From Argyresthia goedartella (lineage: Eukaryota; Arthropoda; Insecta; Lepidoptera; Argyresthiidae), in contig OX463808.1 in the NCBI GenBank assembly GCA_949825045.1, positions 25,667,674 through 25,731,673 on the forward strand: DNA of 64,000 nucleotides. Direction: 5' to 3'. The notes beneath the pieces were generated by a model, which did no database searches, was not told the origin of the DNA, and was given only the letters and a program-made list of their open reading frames with translations. The position numbers were made by a program, and so were the translations under genes. Positions 54,462-64,000 of the stretch are shown here, piece by piece. Position 1 is the first letter of the stretch. Every line of letters begins with the position of its first letter.

Positions 54462-55005
54462 ACACACGAAGGGTTCCGTAGCATCGTAGAAACAAACTTA
54501 AGGACTAAAAAATAATAAACCACTATTAAAAACTTGGCGTCGATACCAGTTGCGCCACGGTGCGATTTGGTAATTCGCAGGGGAAACAATATTAAAACAC
54601 GTCTTTTTGTATGGGGACCCCCTTGAATACGGTATTTGTCAAGGTATTCCAATAAATCTAAAAACTTGTCTCAAGCTGAACTGAATTGTATTCCAGCAGG
54701 TGTATTTTAAAAACTAAATTTTGTGTTAAAGACATCATTTGACTATGTCGTCACATGCGATTATTTCATGGAACTCGTGAACAAAATTGCCGTTTTGACA
54801 GTTCCTAAAAAGTTTTTATTTTGACTAGCAGTCAAATACCGTATTTATAAAACATATATGGTCATATGTACCGCTGAAGCAGCAATATAAATACACATTC
54901 TGTGAAAATTTCAACTCTCTGGCTATTACTATTCATGAGATAAAGCCCTGTGGCGGGCAGACAGACAGGTGGACAGCGGAGGCTTAGTAATAGATAGAAA
55001 TCCTA
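54462..55005 (-). mobile_element. GTCY-related dispersed repeat interrupted by a MITE
   Basis: The left part has cacgaagggttccgtagcat and tatggggacccccttgaata. The right part (after 54844) has gtgaaaatttcaactctctg, gataaagccctgtggcgggc, agacagacaggtggac and cggaggcttagtaatag, the complement of the family body. The intervening 218 bp is a different element. Confidence 0.7.
54627..54844. mobile_element. MITE with 'atacggtatttg' inverted ends, copy 2
   Basis: Starts atacggtatttgtcaaggta and ends agtcaaataccgtat. Collinear with 40463-40690. It lies inside the GTCY-related repeat. Confidence 0.8.
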
Positions 55006-55537
55006 ACAGAAGTCGTTGGTATAATGTATAGTCTGTCAACTCATAGTTTGGCGAACACTCCAAGACATGCTGTCGGTCGCAATCTTCGCTCGAGAAATGA
55101 CAGCGCCACGCACGACTCATGCACATGGCAGATAGAACGCGAGCAAACACCATTCTCGGATTAACTTTGACAACTGTTGTTGACAACTTGTTGTTCATTC
55201 GGCATGACATTTAAGCGGCCCTTTATTCAAACAGCAGTCAAGGCATTCGGACAAGTAACAAGTACCAAGAAGGTCTAGTCTAGTCTAGACTACAGGAACA
55301 TGTAAATGAAATACAAAATTGTAACAAAATTGCAATAAAGTTGATCTCCAGTCAAATTTATTCAACGAAAACCAGTGATGTTAGCTGACTGTTAGAATAC
55401 CTTACTATAACATATATATCGAATAGTTTATTCATATCTACTCTTCACTCTTTTAACAAAACCGTGACTCATTATGGCGCTATACAAATATTGCATCCCA
55501 CCGAGGTGTCTACGCTTTAATTACATCACTTATGAAA

Positions 55538-56190
55538 ATCGGCCAAGTGCTCGGCCTCGCACACCGAAGGATCGAACAACAAATTTGGTATTGGTCAAGG
55601 TAGTCACATAAATCTAGAATCATATCTGAAGTTGAAACTATTTGTATAAAAAGTACATCTTGACAATATCAGAATTGTATATTGTAAATATACAATTCTG
55701 ATATTAGTCTAGTATTTGTATTATAGAAAATTGAAAATTACAAGCTTACAAGTCTGTATACTCCATAGAACTCACGAACAAAATTACCGTTTTGTCAATT
55801 TTTTAAAAAATTATCTATTTTGACTGCCTGCCAAATTATTGTCTTACATTTGTTTGCTGAAGAAACTAGTATTTTACAGTATTTTTTTTTTACTTGTGCT
55901 TTACGACCTTGCTTGGTGCCAAATTTCAGGATCCTAGGTCAGCGGGAAGTAGTATTAATCAAAATCAGTAAATAAGCGGCATGAACGGCGGCGGGGCGGT
56001 ATCTTCTGATTGCATTGACCTACAGGTTTAATTTTTCCAATTATCTATAGGACTACAGACTTTAGTAATTGATATTATTTTCAACTTGATACCTCCACGC
56101 GTACACGCGGATAGACAGACAGGCAAACAGAAGGGTTACAAAGAGATTCTAGAAGGTTCCTTTTTTCTTTTAAGGTACGGAACCTTAAAA
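55538..56190 (+). mobile_element. Long 'ggccaagtgc' dispersed repeat, diverged, with nested MITE remnant
   Basis: The left end atcggccaagtgctcggcct and right end ttttaaggtacggaacctta match the family. Between 55585 and 55870 a degraded copy of the atacggtatttg MITE is present, with an extra 18-bp palindrome (aatatcagaattgtatat and complement, 55666-55704). Confidence 0.6.
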
Positions 56191-56837
56191 TTGACTCGAA
56201 ACTAAAAGAATAATTGGCCGCCTCGTAAAAAATGGCGCGACGATGAGTTTGTTTTAAAATTTTCGGTCGATGTTCTTCACCGTTTAAGGTTAAGGCCAAA
56301 CACAACCTTAAATTCACCTGAATTATTCAGTCGGAAACCCTACAAATGCCAGCTAGATGTAGATCGCAGCCCAGGGAGCGACAACCCCTGCTGAAGTGGC
56401 GCGGCGGAGTTCTGCAGAGCCAGCGCTGAGCTAGGGACAACTCGGCGCGTTTTTCCAGTGACAAGGCCAAATCGTGACGTCACACTTTCCACTTCTAATT
56501 GAATAGGTTCATTGATACTCGGTGCCCTTGGTTAGATGCAAGTTAGTGCAAAACTTGTGAAACGGAACCGTATATTTTGAATATTATATATGGTTGTCTG
56601 TAAAGTCATTTTATGGACGATCATTTTACGTGATAACGCCATAAGAAACGCTTAGGCCGATCGTGCCTCTCTATCGCTTGTTCCGAGCTCTTGCTTGCAC
56701 GCTCGGCTCAGGCGGAACATGAGAATGAAACGTGACACTTTTTCGTGCGTGCGGCCAGCGTTCATAGATTTAATAGACGTTATCACGTCAAAAATCTAAA
56801 ACCTATACATTTATATGTATCAGGCATAAACATTGCT
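56191..56837. other. Intergenic stretch without a gene
   Basis: Contains a moderately GC-rich segment at 56360-56460 but no supportable ORF or repeat. Confidence 0.35.
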
Positions 56838-56978
56838 TCTGGCCCCACACTAGGATACCTTGTATCGTGGGAACCAGAAAAATCAATGTCACACACATTT
56901 AAACATCCAAGACTTGGTTATTTTATTCTTGGCTTGGGAGGCAGAGCCTCGAACCGAAACACCACATAGGTCGTGATT
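56838..56978 (-). mobile_element. tRNA-derived SINE (family 2), partly deleted
   Basis: Matches 43238-43424 (cttctggccccacactagga, atcgtgggaaccagaaa, gaggcagagcctcgaaccga) with the B-box region shortened. Confidence 0.72.
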
Positions 56979-57113
56979 ATGAGGTTATTGAGTTACAGTT
57001 TTTAATGATAAGCCGATGATAAAGTTACCAACAGTGATGGTATACAGAAAGTATATCAAATAAGTTAGCTAGTCGGATTGAATTAACCTTTAAAAGTTTG
57101 TAAACTGTATGTG

Positions 57114-57662
57114 TAGGTCTGCTAGAAGCACATTAGAATTTTGATGATTGATGATGAGTCAGTCAGTGACAAAATGAGGGAATTTCAAACGCTGTCCAAT
57201 CTATCAGTTTAAATTGACAAAATTTTGGGAATATGCCTATATAGGCAATATAAATACATTGTGGTCTTTTTTAGGCCACAATGTTAATAGGCAAATTCTG
57301 TGGCAAATTAGTCACAGAAAATTCTGGTGTCTTGCTTTATTTGCAACATAGCTACAGTGGGGTCGAAAATACCCCGAAGCGCTCCCCCTCCACTCCTCCC
57401 TTTTGAATCTTTTTCGCAACATCTTGTGTAGAATGGAATCCTTAGTGTGCCTCTGAAATTTGATTGAAATCCGTCGATTAATAACGCTACAGCAAAGTTA
57501 CCTCCCTTTCATCCTTATTTTCCCCCTAAATAAAAAAATCGCGATCGACTAAAAATTTGCTGACTGAACAATGCGATATGTAGGCGAGAACAGACAGACG
57601 GACTAAGGCTTTTTTGGCCAATATCGAAACTGGACGCTTCGCAGGCTTCGCTCGCTCGGTCT
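57114..57662. repeat. Dispersed repeat family, second copy of the 29072 type
   Basis: Collinear with 29072-29575 (atgatgagtcagtcagtgac, cagaaaattctggtgtctt, caacatcttgtgtagaatgg, aatccgtcgattaataacgc, gaaactggacgcttcgcagg). Divergence and small indels suggest an old family. Confidence 0.8.
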
Positions 57663-58240
57663 ATATGGATTCATTACTCGATGCACACAACTTTCGTACT
57701 TACCACAGCCCATGCAACTATGAGTGTGTGCGACAACTTATCTCAGACACCTACCTCCCGTCATAGTCAATTGACAGGTATCTGAGCTAAGTTCATCGAC
57801 ACAAATAGCTTCGATCGCATCAAACGCCTCGCAAGCCATCCTCAGGGCTGCCCAGTCAGATCCGTCATTCTGCCGATCACACAATAGAAGCAAGATTTCA
57901 ACTCTATCAGCCCTGTCATGATATGAATAGTAGTTTGAATAATTGTAAAAAATCATTTACGAATCAGCTGTGAAATTACCGGTCAGCATTGGTGGGTGGG
58001 CAATTGCCCACCATAGTCAATTGAATAACGGAGCCCAAAACACTGGAATGCTGAGTGAATTAATTTTAACAAAGCTGAAGCATGTGGCGTCACTTAATAT
58101 CTAGCATACGATGTATAAGTATTTCATCCAAAACAAGAGCAGCGTCTCCAGGTCTAACTTTACCTGGTGCGGAGATCTCCCTTTTAACGAGACAGAAACA
58201 GATAACAGACGCAGCGACCGGATCTCTTCAAAGACTCCGG
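57663..58240. other. Intergenic stretch without a gene
   Basis: No recognised feature. The region from about 58140 leads into the tandem array. Confidence 0.35.
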
Positions 58241-58482
58241 CGATCCTGGGAATTGTGGTCATCAGATCGGCAGCTGATGGCGGAGACAATTCAGGATTAA
58301 GAAAATTCTTTGGCGATCCTGGAAATTGTGGTCACTATCTAAGTTACTGACGGCGGAGATAATTCAGCATCAGGAAATGACTGGCGATTCCGGGAATTGT
58401 GGTCACCATCTCATTAGCTAATGGAGGAGATAATTCAGCACCAGAAATGAGTCTTGCGAGCATTGTGGTCACTATCTCAGAA
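58241..58482. repeat. ~71-bp tandem repeat, 3.3 degenerate units
   Basis: Each unit has gcgatcctgggaattgtggt-like and ggcggagacaattcag-like blocks at about 58241, 58312 and 58383, with a partial unit from 58455. Units differ by several substitutions. Confidence 0.85.
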
Positions 58483-58532
58483 TTACAATTACATTACAAT
58501 TATTTAAAGGATTAGGGATTTATAAGATTAGA

Positions 58533-58766
58533 GTTCCGTGGTCTAGTTGGTTTCACGCTGGCTTCTCACGCAGGAGGTGTATGTTAGAATCCCCGTGCTG
58601 ACCATGTACATGTATATATGAGATAAGTAATTTATCTTAAGTACATTATATGAACGTTGAACGGTGATGGAAAACATCATGAGGTTTTTTGGATAACTGG
58701 CTTAAATTGGGCACAATTGTGCCTATGCCACCCCATATGGGAAAAGGCGTGACGCTCTGTTGTGTT
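58533..58766 (+). mobile_element. tRNA-derived SINE (family 3), near full length
   Basis: Head gagttccgtggtctagttgg, with a decayed B box (tgttagaatccccg), then tatgagataagtaatttatc, ggaaaacatcatgaggtttt and the ccaccccatatgggaaaagg / cgtgacgctctgtt tail. It shows that the tail modules at 50505, 53545 and 63775 belong to this SINE family. Confidence 0.75.
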
Positions 58767-59442
58767 ATAGGCAGCATTCACTGGTTATAGGATTAACTCG
58801 GCATTAAGTAGTAGGGGAATACCATTTGCAAACTGTTGTAGTAGTCGACTTTTATGTATTTTTATGTAGGTTACAATTCTTATTTGTTTATTAAATATTT
58901 CCCTTAAATAATCACGAATGTCGTCTTTGTACTAGGTGATGATGACACTATTGGTCTGAGGCTAAACGATAGAAACGGTTGCACACCCACACCTACTAAT
59001 ATGTACTACTACATAGTACGTTTCAGGCAACAAGGGGTAACGGAGATGCGGAGCGTCGTATGTTGCCTCTTATATTAAGCTGGGCGGTCACAGTTCATAA
59101 ACTACATAGTACAACCCTCGAAAGAGCAGTGATTGAACTTGGCAAAAAAATATGCAAAAGGACAAATATATGTTGCGTTAACCCTTTATAAGGCAGAAGT
59201 TTGAAAGGCATAGTCTTGTCAGATTTGGACGCCAACAAATTATTAAATAGACCACATCTGTCTTGCGATAATCAATAATATAATAAAGCTCACTTTTCAC
59301 TATGGGATATAATCTAATACCTACATATTATGTCCCACAGTGAAAAGTCAGCTTAATACGATACGAATATACGGCACATAAGTGAAAAAAATAAATGCAA
59401 ACAAAGAACGTAAAGACCACTCATAATTCACCAAGTTAAAAC
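58767..59442. other. Intergenic stretch with a small inverted repeat
   Basis: At 59286-59355 agctcacttttcactatggg and its imperfect complement flank a 25-nt centre. Otherwise nothing is recognised. Confidence 0.45.
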
Positions 59443-59695
59443 ATAATAATAATAATAATAATTACTTGGATACTACTTACACATTGATCTAGCCCCAAAC
59501 TAGGATACCCTGTATCTTGGGTACTAGACAACGATACACGTACTTATATAGATAAATATTATACTTAGATAGATTAACAACCATGACCAGGGTACAAACA
59601 TCCGTTCTCATCTTATTTGCCCCCACCGGGACTCGAACCCGGGACCCTTGGCGTCGTAGGCAGGGTCACTGCCGACTCGGCCATTCGGGACGTCA
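59443..59695 (-). mobile_element. tRNA-derived SINE (family 1), near full length
   Basis: The (taa)n tail at 59443-59461, the family 1 body, and the tRNA-like head with ggactcgaacccgggaccct (B-box complement) ending at gccattcgggacgtc. Confidence 0.86.
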
Positions 59696-60274
59696 TAAAA
59701 AAAACCTAGCCCTATTTTTTCCGCCACCGTCGGGACGCGAATGTCGTCAAAATACACGAAAACAAGGCCACGAAATCTGTTTCATACGTGGCATTATAAA
59801 GGAATATACGGTATTATAGACAGAATGCATCTTATGACAATGACCTTAAACAGCACCACTGATAAGTCACAGTAAAGCAATTATACACAATTTCGTTTAC
59901 CTGGATGATATTATAATTCCAGTATTTTTGCTTTAGAGCCCAAACTAGTGGAGCGATTTCTAATTTTCAAAAAATAAGTAAGACAAATCTATTTATCAGC
60001 AGCTATGATGTATCAGCATCCATAATGTACTAGTTTTATGTAAGTTAGGAATTGATTCCCAATAGACGGTAACTATGTGTATCCCAAGCTCTTATTCGTC
60101 TCCCGAAGGTAGACCTCATAACATTCCATCTGACAAACTATCGAAATTATGTTGAAAAGAATTTTTGATCGAGCAGATTAAGGCAGTTATTAAAACAGTT
60201 ACTTATCTACGTTAGCGTATGAAATTGAAGAATCAGACAATGACAAGCTTGGTCTCCCGGAGGACAATATAAAA
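59696..60274. other. Intergenic stretch without a gene
   Basis: AT-rich. No feature is supported. Confidence 0.4.
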
Positions 60275-60862
60275 AGTGGCCAAGTGCGAGTCGGACTCGC
60301 CGATGAAGGGTTCCGTTGTAGCAAGTATTATGTTTGTGCTGTAACTTTGTTTTTCATAGTGTTTGTATGAATGACAAAGTTGTCTTTACGGTTTTTAATA
60401 AATGTTTTATACACTAAAAACTGCTTATTTTATTTTGTTCAAACTAATTTTCGTTGAAAGTGTGTATTGAGTTATACAGCATATATTTTTTGCGGATTTT
60501 TCACTCTCTTAAATTAAAAGTTAGATGGGTCACACATTTTTCCACTTTGGAAGGGTCTGTCTCTTTAACGATTTACTTTGAGGAAAAATAGTTTCTGGAA
60601 CCTCGACGTTATCTATAGACACCTCACACATATAGGTTTAATGATTATTTTTTTGTTTCAGTTCCATGTATGGGGAGCCACCTTTCATTATTTTAATTTT
60701 TAAATTTTTGTATAAAAATAGTAAAACGGTTCACAGAATACATCTACATACCAAGTTTAAACTGTGTAGTCCTAATCGTTTCTGCATAAAGTTGCTGTGA
60801 CATACGGACGAACGGACAGACAGACTGGACGAAACTATAAGGGTTCCTTGTTTCTCTCACCC
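60275..60862 (+). mobile_element. Long 'ggccaagtgcgagtcggact' dispersed repeat, uninterrupted copy
   Basis: Starts gtggccaagtgcgagtcgga and gaagggttccgttgtagc, and ends acggacagacagactggacg, gaaactataagggttccttg. Its ggtgtctatagata complement near 60610-60625 is the empty site of the hAT-type insertion in the 34.6-35.9 kb copy. Confidence 0.8.
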
Positions 60863-61180
60863 CACCAATACTTCTCACTCCTAATACTAGTGTTTTCATG
60901 TAAGTAGATTATAATATCCTATTCGAAGGCAACATAAATATTTTTATTTCTGCATTTTAAACTTTTCAATATCAAACATCCTTCCTCCGCACATTGAATC
61001 ACATTCATAGTAAACGTTGTGTACATGAACCTGTTGCAAGCGAATGAAACGGGGACTGGTCTGTTTTTCTCGGAGCAGGGCGCGTATAAGGCAGAGCCAG
61101 CGAGTCTCCATTCTGCTGACGAAGCACGGAGGAGAATCAATACTTCGATTTTGGGTCGACGCTACTGGCACGTTGTGACT
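60863..61180. other. Intergenic stretch without a gene
   Basis: Short overlapping ORFs on both strands are unsupported. Confidence 0.35.
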
Positions 61181-61502
61181 CTGCTGGATGTAGCTTTGTG
61201 TTTTTAAGTGCTTTTGTTTTTTGTCGGTTTTATTTGAATATTCTGAATGAATAGATCGCTTGACGAGTTGTCTCTACAGGTAGGTAGGCACGCCCTGGGT
61301 TTTATTAAGATTTACTTAATGCCTGACTAACAAACACACCTAGATATTTCTGCTGGATGTAGCTTTGTGTTTTTTCAAGTGCTTTTGTTTTTTGCCGGTT
61401 TTATTTGGATGAATAGATCGCTTGACGAGTTGTCTCTACAGGTAGGTAGGTACGCCCTGGGTTTTATTAAGATTTACTTAATGCCTGACTAACAAACACC
61501 CA
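61181..61502. repeat. 169-bp tandem duplication
   Basis: Units begin ctgctggatgtagctttgtg at 61181 and 61350 and share gatcgcttgacgagttgtct, caggtaggtaggcacgccct and aatgcctgactaacaaacac. The second lacks about 10 bp. Confidence 0.93.
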
Positions 61503-62403
61503 TAGAAAGATCTTTTGAAGACGAGTACGGTTGAATGCGTACGTCCATCCATTATAATAACACCATGAAAGGTACAGTTCTATCTTGGTGATTTGCTTGT
61601 ACAAAACGCTCTGTGAACGTCTCGCCAATGTTTACCATCGCTATCAGCAAAGTTCAACCCTACCAATTTGTTGTCAACAAACGTGAAAACTCGCATTTCC
61701 CACCGTGTGCAAGTCGGTATCTGTTAACGTTTCACGGCGGCGGCGGCCAGCATGAATGGCAGCGTGCTTACGTCGGGCTGAGTGTGCGGCGCGTGAGACT
61801 GCTGACTCGTGCTGAGCAGGCTCCTGATTCCCGATCGATGCCGCTTTGGGTCGAGGGTCATTGCTTCTGTGAAGTTTTTCCAAACATTCTGCATGATATG
61901 GATTTACGCTGTGACAGGTTTCTGATATTATAATTTGTCGTTGAGTCAGGCTTACTTCGAGCTAACTGCGATACTAGAAATCGAGGGTCTACTATAGTGA
62001 GCGGGGTGATATAATCGCAAAATTTTATGGAAGAATCGCCTTTATTTAGCTTTGTACCGACTGTCGTCCAATTTGAGCAGCACCCATTACTGTAGTTACT
62101 ACTCCAGTTACTGCTCCAGCAGAAAACTGAAATCATGAGGCTTCCTCTAAATTCCTACTACAATCAGCGATCCTCAAAGGAGCGACGAGGACGGTGGAGG
62201 GGCGCGTTGCGAGGGGCGGGGCGACGCTCGAATCGCAACTGCTAACTAGGCACTATTGCCAATCGATAGGTCGTTACCAACCAGTCTGCTTTGCTGTAGC
62301 TCCACTCCACCTTACTGCATGGTTATACAGGCGAGTTTGAGTTGTTTCACATGCAAACGGTAAGGTTGCCAGTCGTAAGTTGAGCGGCACTGCTGAAAGT
62401 CGT

Positions 62404-62434
<31 letters not shown>

Positions 62435-62470
62435 ACGGGCGACTCATCAGTTTGGTTGCCGCCACGTCAG
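61503..62470. promoter_or_regulatory. GC-rich region with (CGG)n, possible promoter or first exon of an off-window gene
   Basis: GC-rich patches at 61730-61830 and 62160-62240, and a (cgg)10 run at 62404-62434, are embedded in AT-rich DNA. Open frames on both strands are short and show no family similarity. A tgctgactcgtgctgagca segment (61800-61818) contains TGCTGAC, a Maf half-site. Confidence 0.3.
62404..62434. repeat. (CGG)n trinucleotide run
   Basis: About ten uninterrupted CGG units. On the minus strand this would read as poly-Arg or poly-Ala/Pro depending on frame, and it is not supported as coding. Confidence 0.95.
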
Positions 62471-62940
62471 GTCACTCTCCTTTTCTCGATGTCCTTCAAA
62501 TTAGCTTTGTAGGTCAGGTTTTGCTAGAATAGACACCACGTGGTTTTGTTTGCTGACGTGTGGTCGAAATTTCGGTCGGCAGTTTTTGTCTTGATGACAA
62601 TCTTTGTTTACATTCTTTAAATACTTTCAACATCACATCATGTGTTTCCGACGGCCTATTGAATCCCTGAAAACGTAAATTCTTAACCCTGTCGGTCTGG
62701 TTTACTATCTGTCGACAGTTGATCAACTAACGCGTTAGGTTATCAACTAACGGTTTTGACTATCTTACGGTGACATATATATATAATGCCTGGGGCGTTC
62801 AGGCAATGCATGAAAAATTATAAATATTAATGTCCATTACAGGCTCTCCCTAAGTAATTTATACAATGCCCAGGGATTATATAGAATACCTACTTGGCCA
62901 GCGACAATGTGTAAAATAAATAGATTTTGGCAGAATATCA
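62471..62940. other. Intergenic stretch without a gene
   Basis: Contains tatatatataatgcctggggc at about 62774 and an aatgcccagggattatat block at 62866. Similar blocks recur at 63285-63310 on the other side of the palindrome, which may therefore have inserted into an older repeat. Confidence 0.45.
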
Positions 62941-63211
62941 GGGCAAAACACTGCGGCAGCGGTGGAGGGTAAAGGGGGTGAGCGAATCGAAGCCCCCTTT
63001 ATCCTTCGTGTTAGGTTGAACATGTAAGAACAACAAAAAATACTTAGTTTTAAGTATTTTTTGTGTTAGTTTGAACATGTAAGTACAACAAAAGTACTTA
63101 GTTTTAAGTATTTTTTGTTGTTCTTACATGTTCAACCTAACATGAAGGTTAAAGGGGCCTTCGCTTCGCTTACCCCCTTTACCCTCCACCTAAGCTACCG
63201 CAAAGTTTTAC
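62941..63211. mobile_element. ~270-bp palindrome of the 'gaagcgaagccccctttatc' family
   Basis: Arms from gggcaaaacactgcggcagc and agctaccgcaaagttttact. The centre has a duplicated aacatgtaagtacaacaaa segment, so this copy has three tandem or inverted internal blocks. Sister of 41091-41309. Confidence 0.87.
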
Positions 63212-63709
63212 TCTTTTACATACATTACCGGCTGCGCATTGGGTATTATTATAAAATAAATTTTATACCTTACCTGCACGTTTTAGGCATTATATATATA
63301 TTGCCTAGGGATTATATATAATACGGGATTATACAGATTGCCGGTAACATATATACTACATACATTCTCGTATGTATGTACAGATATAATTTACGCGTCA
63401 CCGAAGCAAAAAAATATATTATTTCAGTGTAAAAAACCTAAAAACCATTATTTTACTTGTGGCATACGTTTTCCTAAAATCGTATTTTAATAGAAGAAAT
63501 ATTTTTTCATTTGCAGCATTTACCATTCGCGAAATTTGCTAATCTTCATATTTCTCTGTAGATTATTAATTTCTAAGATTATTTCACCGAGGTTAATTTT
63601 TGCTGCTATTTTTTAAATTATATTTATTATAATTTTCTTATTTTTAGTGGGAAACACTACAGGCTAAATAAAAAATAAAACAGCATGACTAGCATGGGAA
63701 AATACACGA
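63212..63709. other. Intergenic stretch without a gene
   Basis: AT-rich with a tatatata run near 63290 and no supportable feature. Confidence 0.4.
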
Positions 63710-63845
63710 CTCTACCACTAGGAAATGGATAGACTGGCCCCATGTCACACAAAATGGAGTATTGAATAACTGGCACACGTAGTAACATGGTCACAATTGT
63801 GCCTCTGCCACAGCGAATGGGAAAAGGATTGACGCTATGTACAAC
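63710..63845 (+). mobile_element. SINE (family 3) 3' module
   Basis: tggccccatgtcacacaaaa, then aattgtgcctctgccacagc and gggaaaaggattgacgctat. Matches 53483-53616. DNA from 63846 to the edge shows nothing. Confidence 0.65.
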
Positions 63846-64000
63846 GCGTGTGGTTAATGTTCTGTTGTTGTAACGGCTTTTCAGACAAAATAATATAAAA
63901 AAATAATGATAATGGAAAATTCAATCCCTTTATAATACCAGTAAACGGAAGCGATCGGGCGTTAAATTGGCACAGTTATAATAGCTTTAAATGGTGTAAC

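Noticed and set aside
61613..61933. 106-codon plus-strand frame in the GC-rich patch
   Set aside because: It opens at GTG, has no recognised domain, and the region is better described as a GC-rich promoter-like patch.
62274..62465. Poly-arginine protein on the minus strand
   Set aside because: Translation of the (CGG)n run, with no conserved context.

Overview
The window is animal nuclear DNA, almost certainly from a moth or butterfly. It has two spliced or single-exon insect genes separated by tens of kilobases of AT-rich DNA. Most of the rest is transposon remnants: LINEs of the I, LOA, Jockey and CR1 groups, tRNA-derived SINEs, hAT-type and foldback MITEs, and a dispersed repeat carrying a GTCY tetranucleotide run that is characteristic of Lepidoptera. 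There is no bacterial gene organisation and no CRISPR array, rRNA or convincing functional tRNA.

Region 1 (1-21.5 kb) is a transposon nest. A minus-strand I-like LINE runs from the left edge to about 11.6 kb and is split by three younger insertions. These are a Tc1/mariner-like DNA transposon (383-2240, TA duplication), a plus-strand LOA-like LINE (4749-9209, 11-bp duplication) and a tRNA-derived SINE (about 9658-9950) that sits inside the endonuclease active-site motif. Farther right, a CR1-like 3' fragment (12.74-15.8 kb) is split by a Jockey-like LINE with an unbroken reverse transcriptase frame (13006-15249). A second CR1-like RT (17.4-18.85 kb) is split by another SINE copy, and a third CR1-like 3' end lies on the minus strand (19.08-19.94 kb). 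A 447-bp hAT-type element (20822-21268) follows.

Region 2 (22.7-37.4 kb) holds DGAT1 (midway in Drosophila), the MBOAT enzyme that makes triacylglycerol from diacylglycerol and acyl-CoA. Eleven coding exons on the plus strand can be joined with consensus splice sites and continuous phase into a 490-residue protein (482 if an in-phase 24-nt micro-exon is skipped). Its introns hold many MITEs, including a 1645-bp hAT-type element 18 nt inside intron 2 and a 210-bp GC-rich inverted repeat that ends 46 nt before exon 2.

Region 3 (37.4-48 kb) has no confident gene. It holds foldback elements, a CR1-group RT fragment (45.9-47.2 kb) flanked by two inverted copies of another repeat, a GC-rich island (42.37-42.54 kb), and an unassigned 88-codon minus-strand ORF with a signal-peptide-like start.

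Region 4 (48.4-49.9 kb) holds a very GC-rich, single-exon large-Maf bZIP transcription factor, the insect traffic jam (tj) orthologue: 300 residues with an N-terminal transactivation motif, extended homology region, basic region and leucine zipper.

Region 5 (50-64 kb) is intergenic: SINE and MITE copies, three tandem-repeat arrays and GC-rich patches (53.65, 61.75 and 62.2-62.45 kb) that could be promoters or first exons of genes outside the window. DGAT1 and tj show no functional link in the sequence. The mobile elements are independent insertions whose order can be read from nesting and target-site duplications.
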